DNA of 40,442 nt from Fragilaria crotonensis. Its lineage: Eukaryota; Bacillariophyta; Fragilariophyceae; Fragilariales; Fragilariaceae. The stretch covers positions 1 to 40,442 of the forward strand of contig JAKSYS010000582.1 of NCBI GenBank assembly GCA_022925895.1. Reading direction: 5' to 3'. The notes under the pieces are model-generated. The model made no database searches and had not been told where the DNA came from. It saw only the letters and a list, made by a program, of their open reading frames with translations. Made by a program: the position numbers and the translations under genes. Positions 30,664 to 40,442 of the stretch are shown here, piece by piece (position 1 is the stretch's first letter; every line of letters begins with the position of its first letter).

Positions 30664-32118
30664 ATGTCCTCCTGTGAAACAATAGTCGACACCTCCAACC
30701 AATCGGTGCCTACTAGACGCTTATCTGGAGAGAGTTCTTGTGATTTGTATGCCGATGTGGAACGGACCTTGCACCTTCGAAAGGAGGTTGACAATCGGTC
30801 GGCCGATCGAGCACACAGCAAACGCAGGGCTGTAGAGGGCTCCGAACGCAAGCTTTCACCCCGACCACAGAAGGATTCGCAGAAATCCGACGTGGCAAGC
30901 AATTTCCATCGATCACCATCAGCTCCAGAGTTGCAAAGCCCAAGAAAATCAAGTGTGGATAGCGTGGCAACCAAAGCTTCAATACCTGCTCTTTATGAAT
31001 ATGAGGTTGCCCCAGAAAGCGACCACAATGCAGAACCAAGCAATAGTCCGACGTCCGATACTGGGAGCACATTATCGGAAGAAGAACAGGAAATAATTCG
31101 ATTCTTGATGAAGACGACTAGTGTCAGGCATTCCATGAGATCGCTAAGTCCCAAAACGGCTCACAGCAGGGCGTGCTCAACAGGGATCGAAGGAGTGGCG
31201 CGAAGGAACAGCGATCGTGATTACTGTTCCAGAAGCAGAGGTAATCTGTCGCAGAAAGGTACTGTACCGTTACAAGAGGCTCGGAATGCCAGAATGGCAT
31301 CTTCGCAGTCGCGACCACGGCAGCTGAGTTTTGGCAGCCAAGCTAGCGAACCTAACCGAAGTTCGTCACGCTCTCGACCGCGGCAGCAGAGTTTCGACAG
31401 CCCAGTGACCGAACCCAACCGAACTTCGTCACGCTCTCGACTGAGGCAGCAGAGTGTTGACAGCCCAGTGACCGAATCCAACCGAACTTCGTCACGCTCT
31501 CGACCGCGGCAGCAGAGTTTCGACAGTCAAACAAGCGACCCGAACCAAACGTTGCCACGCTCTCGACCGCGACAGCAGAGTTTTGACAGCCATGCAAGCG
31601 ACCTTAACCAAAGTGTTCGCTCAAAAGCCGGTGGCCTTCGTCGCAGGAAGAGAGCCTCCCGTCGAAGGGCGTCTGATAAAGATCCCATGACGTCCTTGTC
31701 ACCCCCGAGCAGTCGAGAATTAATTGCGCAGCCAAGCGTGTCACACTTGGTGGAACGGCATCACTCTGAATCGTCGTCGAGACAGACTGATCTTGGACAG
31801 ATATCTGCAACAGCTGGATGCACGTCAAGATCAGCCCCTGATTTAGGTTCTCCTTTGCGAAAACGAATGCCTCGCGTGCCAACTGGCAATCGCGAACACG
31901 ATAAGAGCAATTGCAAAGAGGAGGGCAAGGAGAAGAGCAAGAGGAGAGACAAGAGCAAGGACAAGAGTAAGTGCAAGGACAAGACCAAGACTAGGAGAAG
32001 GACACTAAAGAAACTCCCAAACCAGCAAAGTGACAGCCTCGCTTACAACGCGAAGTTGGAGAGCGAAGCTCGCCGAACACTTCGGTCGCAGTTTGGAAAC
32101 GAATCCACCCATCGGTAA
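30664..32118 (+). CDS. Ser/Arg/Lys-rich repeat protein, copy 2
   Basis: Same gene as at 19110-20666. Here the codon equivalent to the copy 1 stop is CGA, so the frame is open through all five 21-residue repeats to TAA at 32116-32118 (484 codons). Just after the Lys block it loses one G (about 31995) and one A (about 32020) relative to copy 1, so its last 30 residues are out of frame with the copy 1 C-terminus; the proper end survives as an open frame to 32215. It also lacks one Arg codon (near 31040). Both deletions are in homopolymer runs, and I suspect errors: the real gene in this copy may be intact with a C-terminus ending DDLTEIA. Function unknown; disordered, basic, with repeated R-x-x-S sites. 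Confidence 0.6.
   Translation: MSSCETIVDTSNQSVPTRRLSGESSCDLYADVERTLHLRKEVDNRSADRAHSKRRAVEGSERKLSPRPQKDSQKSDVASNFHRSPSAPELQSPRKSSVDSVATKASIPALYEYEVAPESDHNAEPSNSPTSDTGSTLSEEEQEIIRFLMKTTSVRHSMRSLSPKTAHSRACSTGIEGVARRNSDRDYCSRSRGNLSQKGTVPLQEARNARMASSQSRPRQLSFGSQASEPNRSSSRSRPRQQSFDSPVTEPNRTSSRSRLRQQSVDSPVTESNRTSSRSRPRQQSFDSQTSDPNQTLPRSRPRQQSFDSHASDLNQSVRSKAGGLRRRKRASRRRASDKDPMTSLSPPSSRELIAQPSVSHLVERHHSESSSRQTDLGQISATAGCTSRSAPDLGSPLRKRMPRVPTGNREHDKSNCKEEGKEKSKRRDKSKDKSKCKDKTKTRRRTLKKLPNQQSDSLAYNAKLESEARRTLRSQFGNESTHR
31312..31626 (+). repeat. Five 63-bp tandem repeats, copy 2
   Basis: Same array as at 19761-20075, with 63-bp spacing and one base difference (C in place of T in the codon that is a stop in copy 1). 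Confidence 0.9.
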
Positions 32119-32267
32119 GGCTCGAAATTATCGACATGCACCGATTCCTACCACTCTCCTTTGCTCCGATGATTTCGCGAGCGATATTCTCGACGACCTC
32201 ACAGAAATCGCATAGCACGCGATGAAAAATCTATGCTGTCCAAGTTTTGAAAATCAAATCATTCGCG

Positions 32268-32456
32268 ATGATCGGGATGAACTGTGGTATTACTCGATGT
32301 GGAGTCATAGCTCCAAACACTTCCTGGGTGAAGCGCGCAACAAGAATAACGGACGTGAACTTTCCAGATGGCTCGACCAGCAAAACCTTTTTAAATGAAG
32401 GCCTGGAAGCGCCAGGTTCGTGCCCATTCGGGGGACCCGAACACGAATTAATGTAG
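32268..32456 (+). CDS. Small unrecognised ORF, 62 codons, copy 2
   Basis: Identical to 20720-20908. The same reservations apply: it may be a terminal exon of the upstream gene or chance. Confidence 0.2.
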   Translation: MIGMNCGITRCGVIAPNTSWVKRATRITDVNFPDGSTSKTFLNEGLEAPGSCPFGGPEHELM

Positions 32457-32785
32457 TTGACTAGTTGCATCAGTATGCCAGTTCTTGAACAGGTAGTTCA
32501 TACCTGGTATTAGTTGTTTAAGCCATGGCCACACTGCATTGTGAAATGAGCTATGAAACAGGTGGCGAGTGGTGTGCATACACATTAGTGCACAAGAGCA
32601 TCTGGTATGGTTAGACTTAGGGGGTTTCTCTAGACTCCGGGGTATAAAATTTGGACCCTAACCAAAAATGTAAAATAGGCAATTCTTATGGTGTCACCCC
32701 GAAATTCATGAACTCATGAACTCCGTTCATTATCATCACTGAAATCAAAAACTCATTCGGTCCATCAAACGACAATCTGTTCACA
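32457..32785. promoter_or_regulatory. Upstream region of SMP-30-like gene, copy 2, TATA box at 32643-32648
   Basis: Same TATAAA context as copy 1, about 140 bases before the ATG at 32786. One C more than copy 1 in a CCC run near 32697. Confidence 0.45.
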
Positions 32786-33440
32786 ATGGATGACAATGAG
32801 ACTCATCATTATGATATTCATGCAGTTGACTGGGATGATGACACGGATATGATGGCTGCTGCTGTGTTGGTAGTAGTGAATACCAACATAGCTATCATGA
32901 ATTGTATCATGCTCGCTCATGAAGAACAACAGGAACAAGAGCGACTTCAGTTGATGGATGACGTCCTGCCACCAAATCAAGCCTACAGACATCCACCAGT
33001 ACCGCAATACATACAAGTACCGGTAATGTTGCACGGTGGCACCACACAAGTCTCTGCACTGCTACCTTGTAGTACAAGGTCCGTAGGCGAGAGCTCAATA
33101 GCTCATAGCTCCATGAGCGACAGCCAACAAACAGCAACCAATATGAGTGACCCAAATGCACTCAAGTCGATCTTGACTGGTCCTCCTGAGACCACAGCTC
33201 ACCTAGTCTGGGATTTGAAGTGCGAGCTAGGAGAATGCTGTCTTTATGATGACGAAACCAACGAGATCGTGTTTTCCGATATTCTGGGGAAACGTCTTCA
33301 CAAGCTGTCCTTGGAGAACGGTGCCACAAAGTCTTTGAACTTCCAAAGATGTTGGGATCGTTTGCACTTTGGAGAAGGGAGCGAAGGGATACCTCTGTGC
33401 GTGGGAGGATTCGTTTCAGATATCTGACGTGGAGTGACAA
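32786..33440 (+). pseudogene. SMP-30/gluconolactonase-like gene, truncated, copy 2
   Basis: Same truncated gene as at 21237-21914. A lost T in a TTTT run near 33336 shifts the frame before the ELPKMLGSF block, and a stop follows at 33425-33427. Further single-base losses follow in the last 100 bases. The breakpoint with the antisense RT lies at about 33436-33447, the same as in copy 1, so the truncation came before the duplication. Confidence 0.72.
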
Positions 33441-36400
33441 GGTCCGCCCGAAATGTGAAGGAGCGATTCCCAGAGTTGACCAGCTCTTCAATTTGCTCCA
33501 CGAGTTCTTCGATAGAAGAGATCCTGAGCTGTCAAGATGCCTTGGTTGGTGTCATCAACAAAAGCTCCAACTTCGCCACTTTGTACGGAGGTCGTTCACG
33601 GGTCGGAAAAATCGAGTCCAGGAATCTCGTCTTCATCGGAGATGCGGTCCAACGCATTCAATAGAATAACCACAAGGCCCAGCCAGATGGCTGGGAAGCA
33701 CTACCTTGTCCGTGCCGAAAGAGTTCCGTTTCTGATCCCGTATATGCTTGCGAAGCTGTCCCGTATGCATGTTTGACCGAGTATTGCATCGTCCGCAGTG
33801 TCTCGCTTGACATTTAACGGCCATCTTTGGCATCCCAAGGCGGCGGCAAGCGATCATCCCCAGGGATGTAATAATTCTGTCATAACAGCCAGTTGCATCA
33901 TTATCCATATGGGCACTATTAGCTCGTGTTTGTCTAATTAAGTCTTTTTCCAGACGAGGCAAAGTACAGGGCGTCAGTTGTCATGCGCGCGGGCGTGACC
34001 CATGCTGTTGGTCATTGAGTGCCTGCCGCTCGGCATTTTTGACCATTCGCCTCCGTAGATGATTTTAGAAACAGATTGTAGTCGGCTTCAAAAGATGAAT
34101 CACCCGTAGGCGTGTCAGAAAGGGCGTCCAGCGTCTTTCTCGATGAGCGGAGTCACGAGTGCGTCCAGCGTTCAGGAGCAAGCCATTAGCGATGGGTAGA
34201 TTCAAAAGTTGAGTATGAAGGTGCGCAGTATCATCGTCGAGGATTGCCGTGCGATAGTGCCCAAGATGGCGACCAGAGGGAGATGTCGAGGTTGATTCTT
34301 TCCATTCTTTGACGGTGCGGATGAACTGCTCTACAGAGATGGTTGTAGAGATAGGTTTCACTGAGGCCGGCCGCCTGCATTCTTCCAGAAACACTTGGAG
34401 TTCACGCCGCATCGGAGACCAAGATATTCGACACAGGCGCCCTCTACAATGGCTGTGGCAGGTTCAGTCAGACCGTCGTATCCAACAAGATCGAATAGAG
34501 CACCATGACCGAATGGGGTGTCCTTGGCTTGGCGAAACCATTCCCTATTGTACCGAGTGAGTTCCTCTTCGATGGCATCACAGTCGATAAGCGTTGTATA
34601 TTCAACCGATGTTTTGTCAGCCTGTGCCATAGCAATGAGTTGAGTGGCAGAGCGTGCCCATTATCGCAGAACTTAGAAGCCACTTTATGATTCTGAACTC
34701 CAGAAGGGACAAAAAGTTTTGATAGACCCCAGCATGCCTCTCCTGCATGGACGCATGGATGGCTAAAGGGCTTTCTCATGTTTTCGATGTTAATAAGGCG
34801 TTCAAGCCAGCGAATCTTTGTTTCATTTGCGCTGCGAGCACCAGCTTTGATTTCCTCGAGAGAAGTGTAAGCTGTGGTATCGTTCAAGAGTGCCCAAGAG
34901 ATGTACTGCGCGATGATCATACGCAGCATTGCGAATTGTGCGGAGCAGTTTAATGGCCTGTTTCCATCTCTGTTTGAGAGTTACCACGTCCGAACACTCG
35001 TCATCATTGAGAGATGTTGAGGGACTTGGTTCTAGCAAGTAGACTTGCCAGAGCAGACCGGAGACATACATTGCTTTCAACTTCTCATAGCGAAGGTGCC
35101 AGTAGCGTGCAGTCAATCCAGCTTCTCGCAGTTTCGGAGACCATGCGTATTTCCCACTTGGCCGACGAGCTTGTTTCTCTGCGTGAAGCATTCCTCTTGT
35201 GACATCGCGATCAATTGCATCAAAGCTTTCTTTACATTGCTCTGGTGTGAGAGTGGACGCCACTGTTGTTAGATCTGCAACACGATCCCATAAACGATGG
35301 TCATCCGCATATTGCTTAAAAGATTCAAGATAGCGGTCCACCGACGGTTGATCTTCTGACCGAAGTGCTCTCGCTTTGGGTGGCGCAATTTTCGACCGAT
35401 CCCATGAGTGATGTGAAGTCCAGATCGATAAAGATGCCCCTGTGTTTTGAGAAAATACCATTATCATATGCAATGTATCCGCATTCCGGATGACCTGAAC
35501 GATAGCAGTTGATCCTAACATGTAGTCAATCGTCGACCGGTTCCATATTTGTACGTTGCAGGGGATCAGAAGGTCCGAGAAGATGTAGATCTGTAAGTGT
35601 GCATTCGTCGATGAGATGTGCTAAGCCACAGGTTGTGTCCTGGCCAAGTATTTCATTTGCATCAAGAGAAACAATTACTTTGTGGCCCCTGGATTGCAGA
35701 TTGTTCACAAAGGTGACCAAATCGGTGATAAACTGCCTTCGTACATTTGGTTTGGAGACCCCTTGAGATAGTAGGAGAGTGCTGTTGATCGAAGAAACCA
35801 AAGCCTCAGAGGGTTGCTGGCGTGGGCTGCGGTACGCCGTGATAATGGCAAGAGCTTTCCTCGTTTTCCCAAGTAGCAGAGACCCGACCATCGTCAAGGC
35901 CGAGGGTCCACAGAGGTGTACCCGTGCTTCGAGTAGCCCATCGGTCTGTTGTTGTCATAAACGTACCGCCTGGTTGGTATCCACTAGTAGAGCCCGACAG
36001 ACGAGCAGAATCAGGGGAAGCGTGCTGGAGGAGAAGCACTGCGTGACGTGCAGAAGTGTTTGCCGATAGGGCGTTGGAGACTTTGACGGACTATCGGATT
36101 GGAGAAATCAAGTCCCGGATCTGCCCAACAGAAGGTACCGATCTTGAGTTGCGCCATACTTGACACATATAGTGCAATTTCGTCGGCGTCGTTCCTTAGC
36201 CCGTCGATGTTCTGAAAGTATATGCGATGAAGGTCTCCAGGGTCGTCATGGATGGAGTCACCCCATGTGTTGTCGTCTTCCTTGCAATGATGTTCGGAGG
36301 GTGCAGAGGTGAAAAAATTAAACAGAGTCTGTGCAGTGGGCGCCGCAGTTTCTTTTTCTGCCAGTGCGTTGACTGGCGTGAGAGAAGGAGACGGATTCTG

Positions 36401-37095
36401 CAGACGAGTCGATGAGGCACGAATCGTGTCACTCGAGAGTAGCAACAATCTGTGCCAGCGCTAGAACTGGGAAGACTAACATGGGTACCTCCACTGGAGC
36501 CCATGTCTTCGTTGTATTGAAGGCTCAAGTTGGATGTTGATGGTGACTTTGTTGGAGTAGAGGCGGCGCGTCGTTTCAATGGATTGGTGGCTTTGGCGTA
36601 CCAAGAAGAGCCAAGACTGTGTTTCCTTGGCTCTCCGGAGGAAACAGTTGAACACCCTGCATGCCGTGTCCCTCAGATGGAAGTGATTGATGAGATGCTG
36701 GTTCGACCCAGAGTGGATCTTCATGAAGCGGAATAATGCCAGTAGGGGTTGGTGACATAGGAGGAGAAAGTCGCTTGCTGACCATGATGGCCTTGAACAT
36801 GGCCTTGATTTTCTAGCGACGAATCGAATTTGTCCAGTCGACTATGAGCAGAGGCTGCAGTGAGCCCAGAGTGCGAGGACGAGCGAGATACCTTCGACTT
36901 CGCAGACTTTGACATTTGTGACTCAACTGAATTTGTCCCAGACGGGAGATCGAGTTGAGCCTCGAGGATGGCAATTTTTGCGTTGATTGATCTCGATGGA
37001 TGACTTTTTCTTTCGGGGCGCCTTTCGCTTTCGAGAGCAGAGTTTCCTGAAGAGGTTTGCGCCATGCAATGGACCTTTGGAATGCGTTGTCCCAT
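33441..37095 (-). pseudogene. ORF2: EEP endonuclease plus reverse transcriptase, copy 2 (many frameshifts, truncated)
   Basis: ATG at 37095. The reading frame passes cleanly from the Ser-rich N-terminus into the start of the EEP region near 36490, where copy 1 is broken, showing that the two belong to one ORF. EEP blocks are at about 36230-35460, linker at 35450-34750 and RT at 34660-33450 (motif A near 33890). The motif B and C regions are shredded by deletions near 33690-33720 and 33570-33600. Comparing copies shows that most breaks are private to one copy and lie in runs of one base. Confidence 0.82.
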
Positions 37096-37174
37096 CGATG
37101 GTGTCACCTCCAGTCAGAGACGAGACTGGAGAGAATAGACTAGAAGTGTCATCCGTAGGAGCGTCCTTTTCGTC

Positions 37175-39041
37175 CTAATCCTTTTGCCAGAATCGTGTCG
37201 ATGTTTTTGTAAAGACGGTCGTTGGAATGTCGGGATGGGTCACGAGGCTCTCCGAATAAAGTTTCACTGCGTGCGACAGGGTCGGATTTCGACGTGTCCA
37301 ATAATTCTGAAGTTCCACCTTTGCCTGGAAAAGTGACGCCGAAGGAACCACTAATACTGTTTTTCCTTCATTGGTACCACCGTTCTCAAGATCCAACTCC
37401 AGAGATTCGCCGTCGGGTGATAACAGACTTTTTGCCCATTGGCGAGGCGTGCGACTGACGGTTTCACCAGAATCAAAAAACTCAGTGACTTCAGTATCAA
37501 TCGCTGCAGATGCCGCAAAGAGAAGATGAGAAACGTCGTCAAGGTATTCATTATGGACCTTGTAGATTCTCTGATAGTCATGTTTGAGGTCTGCTTGGCT
37601 CCAAGTGCAAGACGGGAGATAAAGATTTCCGGGTGGAGACCTCGCCGCATAAGGCAGTACTGAGATGTTCTGCTAGTTGTGTTGCCGTAGATTTACCACA
37701 ACGTACGGTGAGGATAGTGATACGGCTGCCTGTCGGGTTGGAATGCCTGAGTTTGATGTCAAATACCGGCGCATCAGGAGGAAGGACCTCATTACAAAGA
37801 TACTTCAAGTACTGTCCGCGATGAGTCACTGATGCATCTTTAGTAGGATGTCGCCTACATAGGTGAGTTCGCCTTGTGAAGCTGGAACTGCAGATGGGTC
37901 AAATGTCAGGTTTTCACCGCGTTTGGCAATAGCCAATACCTTCGATTTCATTACGTGCGAGAACTGAGCCCCAGTAGCACATATGCGAAAGCTAAAATAG
38001 AAGCATTGCTCTTTGCGACTGGTACGACACGAATGCTGAGGAACTTTGATAGCTGTGCCGGGTCGATGTCAGGTGTTGCATCCATTTGATCAACTTGCCA
38101 TTCCATCATCCATGAGTGATCGGTATTAAAGCAGGAAAGGATCGGTGCAAGGCGCCGATGCATTGTTGCCGTAGATGACCGAAGCTCATTGAAATCTTTG
38201 GAGCCCAGCGGGTTTCAACACGAACCACGTGCTTAATCGCTGATGGACGTCGAACTTGGTGAGTCAGTGATGGCTGATCTGTCGCCTTGGGCTGGTCGGT
38301 GGCAGTAGTCGTACTACTGCTGGACGTGACGGTAGCTCCAGTAATAGAGCTTGTTGTCGTGGAAGACGATTTGTTGCGTTTCGTCGAATAAACAACTGCA
38401 TCTGCTTGTGTGGTAGGAGGTTCATCAGAGGAGGACTGAGATGATTCCTGTAAGACGATTGCAGGCGACTCTGTCGCTGCTGCGGTGCTTAACTTCAAGG
38501 TTGCAGCAGTACGAAGCGAGGAGATTATCTCTTTGTCACTGCTGTCAGCAGAGTCAATATCCATAGCGGTGTTTTGTTCCGCGGGCTGCTTAAGGCCGAG
38601 GAGGTATGAATCCATGTCGTTCAGAGACAGATCGAAGAAGCTGGGATGAGTCTGCGCGAGTGCAGTCTCAACAGCAGAGATTGTTTGCATCAGAAACCAT
38701 CAATTTTTGCATGATTTTCCAAGTGATTGCGATAATAACGAGCCAATCGAAGATTTTCGGCTTCGACTGATTCGTGGGCTTTGTGAGAGTAATATTCATC
38801 GGGACTAACAAGTCCTGAATACCGAATGAAACATAGGTGTTCCAAGAGTTGACAGACAGATTTTTGTATGCTCTGTTGTAGTTTTTGATGCGAGCGCAAT
38901 CACAGAAGGGTCGATGGTTTTAAAACCAATAAGGGTGGGGGGAGCCTTGTACCCTAAAGGAGGTAGGGCGGACAGAGCAGCAGCAGTTTGGGGATGCAGT
39001 GAACCCTTGGTACCGCGACTGGATCGTTTGGGATCCACCAT
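37175..39041 (-). pseudogene. ORF1: gag-like protein, copy 2 (frameshifts)
   Basis: Starts at the ATG at 39041 and ends at TAG 37175-37177. The first 65 residues are in frame here but broken in copy 1. The long Ser/Thr-rich block (38690-38106), the RLAPILSCFNTDHSW block and the ENGGTNEGKTVLVVP block are present. The frame break near 38160 is shared with copy 1 and so is more likely to be real. Confidence 0.7.
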
Positions 39042-39130
39042 GGTGGATGGCTGACAATTTCGGGTGCAGATTCACGAAAAAACGGACGGACAGACAGAAC
39101 GCTTCTAAAATCTCTAAGCTAGGAATTGTG

Positions 39131-40442
39131 TGAGAGCACCACAAACGTAATAATACGCATACACTCAATTCACCACTAGTACGTGTCAACAAAACCAAAA
39201 TAAGGCAAACGTCGTATGTTGATGTGTTTACAATTGTATTTGCATTTATGTTCAAAATACCCATCAGCTTCATGCTGAAGAGAAATGCTATACCGTCAGT
39301 GATGTTTGGGAGCGACATAACGTTAATTCAAATTCTTTATCTAGCATTAAATTCTTTGTGCACACGTTCTCTCTCCAAAACTATTACTAGTACATGATTG
39401 TTGTTTTCTTGCCAGTGACATCACTAGAATTCAATTTTTATTCCTTCATTCCTCATTGTGACAACCAGCAGTATACTAATTTAAAAGGTTAACAACGTAT
39501 TCAAACTTTTGCAAGGACAAACTATACCTGCCCTGCCTCAGCCTATCCTCATCTTTGGGCCGTGAAGGGCTTTGCCTTTCCTTTTCGTGGCTGAACAACT
39601 TCTGTTGGACTCGAACTTTGCATATCTCCTGAACACTGAAAGGTTGCATGGTTGAAGAAGCAATGCTCAATATTGTTTGTAGTTGAGTTTATTAAACAAA
39701 ATCTTGAGCTGAAAGAATACACGTTGCTTGAGGATTCTTGCCATGCCGAACAATGACATCTCATTGTCTACAGCAGCTCATGATGCACATCTTATTGAGC
39801 TCAAAAGTGGCAGAAATGATGCTCGTGTAATTTCAAGCACGGCTGATGATAATGCTGGTATCTATGCAATCTTTGCTATTGAGTAGCCACAGATGCAAAA
39901 TGAACATCATTTCCTTTGAAATAATGAGGTCTTGCAAAAATGGTGGGTGTTTCAATAATTTTACACCACTTTGGGGCCAACAGGACTTTTAAAGATGCAT
40001 TTCAAGATCAAATGGTGGCCTACAAGTTGGCATTGGAGGATTCCATTGCAGTTCTTGGGCTGGATGGCCAACACAAAAGTTGCATATCTTTTGAGCTTAC
40101 TGGAATCAACAGGGGAGCCATTTGAACATCTAGCTTGCTATGCTGCACTCCTGATGACTTCTATGTAGAATCTGAGTAGTTCAATGTGCATTTAATAGTG
40201 TCACTATGTTCCTATTGACCATCATGGGCAATTCTATTTTTGAGTTTGCAGCAGTAATACTCCTACACAATCTTGTTTTTATGGCTTTAATAATGGCACA
40301 TAACAGGATTTATTAAGGTACGTGGACCGGGTGGGTTGACACTAGATTGCAAGGCAGGAGCCAAACTGAGTTGGGTCTGGGTCGGCATACGTTATGACAG
40401 GTAGAGAAAGTGTTTGTAATGATGATTGGCAGGCTTCGACGT
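39131..40442 (+). repeat. Tandem unit, copy 3 (start only, runs off the window)
   Basis: The first 1.3 kb of a third unit, matching 27639-27984 and 28801-29769 without the insertion. Substitution differences from copy 2 are few, but short deletions are frequent (for example GTACCC to AC near 39525, loss of CG near 40015, loss of TG near 39784). Confidence 0.9.
39940..40125 (+). CDS. Short open frame seen only in copy 3
   Basis: ATG at 39940 to TGA at 40123-40125, 61 codons, with protein-like composition (HHFGANRTFKDAFQ). In copies 1 and 2 the frame is broken by an extra two bases (GCGG against GG near 40015) and an extra G near 40110. As copy 3 is deletion-rich, the open frame may be an artefact, or it may mark the remnant of an old gene. 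Not recognised. Confidence 0.15.
   Translation: MVGVSIILHHFGANRTFKDAFQDQMVAYKLALEDSIAVLGLDGQHKSCISFELTGINRGAI

Larger units (their letters stand above)
27639..39130 (+). repeat. Tandem unit, copy 2 (~10.7 kb plus a 0.8-kb insertion)
   Basis: Second head-to-tail copy of the unit. It differs from copy 1 in its leader (many substitutions), by the 782-bp insertion at 28002-28783, and elsewhere almost only by 1-2-base deletions. These deletions are dense at 33330-36100 and sparse at 36800-38650. Without the insertion and its duplicated target the unit is 10693 bp against 10747 in copy 1. Confidence 0.93.
33441..39130 (-). mobile_element. Non-LTR-type retroelement, 3'-truncated, copy 2
   Basis: Duplicate of 21895-27638 with the same two-ORF layout and the same truncated end. 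Carries many more single-base deletions than copy 1, particularly between 33440 and 36000. Confidence 0.85.

Overview
The window looks like nuclear DNA from a single-celled eukaryote, most likely a diatom or related stramenopile. Three things suggest this: a GDP-mannose 4,6-dehydratase gene split by two short GT-AG introns (87 and 90 nt), a Ty3/gypsy retrotransposon, and a retroelement whose gag-like first ORF and EEP-endonuclease plus reverse-transcriptase second ORF resemble a type I associate with diatom genomes. The host call is an inference. I see no bacterial operon, CRISPR array, rRNA or tRNA.

Layout. 136-5344 is a complete but frame-broken Ty3/gypsy element on the minus strand, with ~382-bp LTRs that differ only by a few small indels. 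5345-7040 holds a 315-bp inverted-repeat element, a ~0.67-kb MITE-like element and a GT-rich tandem repeat. 7516-8781 (minus) is the one clearly intact host gene, encoding GDP-mannose 4,6-dehydratase, with a perfect 12-bp hairpin just past its stop codon. 8782-16891 is repeat-rich and gene-poor: an inverted-repeat-bounded segment with an unrecognised Cys-rich ORF, a 719-bp MITE with perfect 21-bp termini and TA flanks, and a ~1.6-kb segment with CAGTG-type inverted ends.

From 16892 to the end the window is a head-to-tail array of a ~10.7-kb unit: copy 1 at 16892-27638, copy 2 at 27639-39130, and the start of copy 3 at 39131-40442. Each full unit holds, left to right, a ~2-kb non-coding leader, a plus-strand gene for a Ser/Arg/Lys-rich protein with five 21-residue repeats, a small ORF, the 5' part of an SMP-30/gluconolactonase-like gene behind a TATA box, and a minus-strand retroelement (gag-like ORF1, then EEP endonuclease and reverse transcriptase). 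The RT and the SMP-30-like gene are fused end to end at the same breakpoint in both copies, and both are truncated there. Copy 2 alone carries a 782-bp insertion flanked by 17-bp direct repeats; it contains an ORF built of 39-bp (13-residue) repeats.

Leaders of copies 1 and 2 differ by many substitutions and indels, while the parts to the right of about 19.05 kb are almost free of substitutions. Copies 2 and 3 carry many 1-2-base deletions, mostly in short runs, which look like unpolished long-read errors. Most apparent frameshifts in this window should therefore be treated as doubtful until reads are checked.
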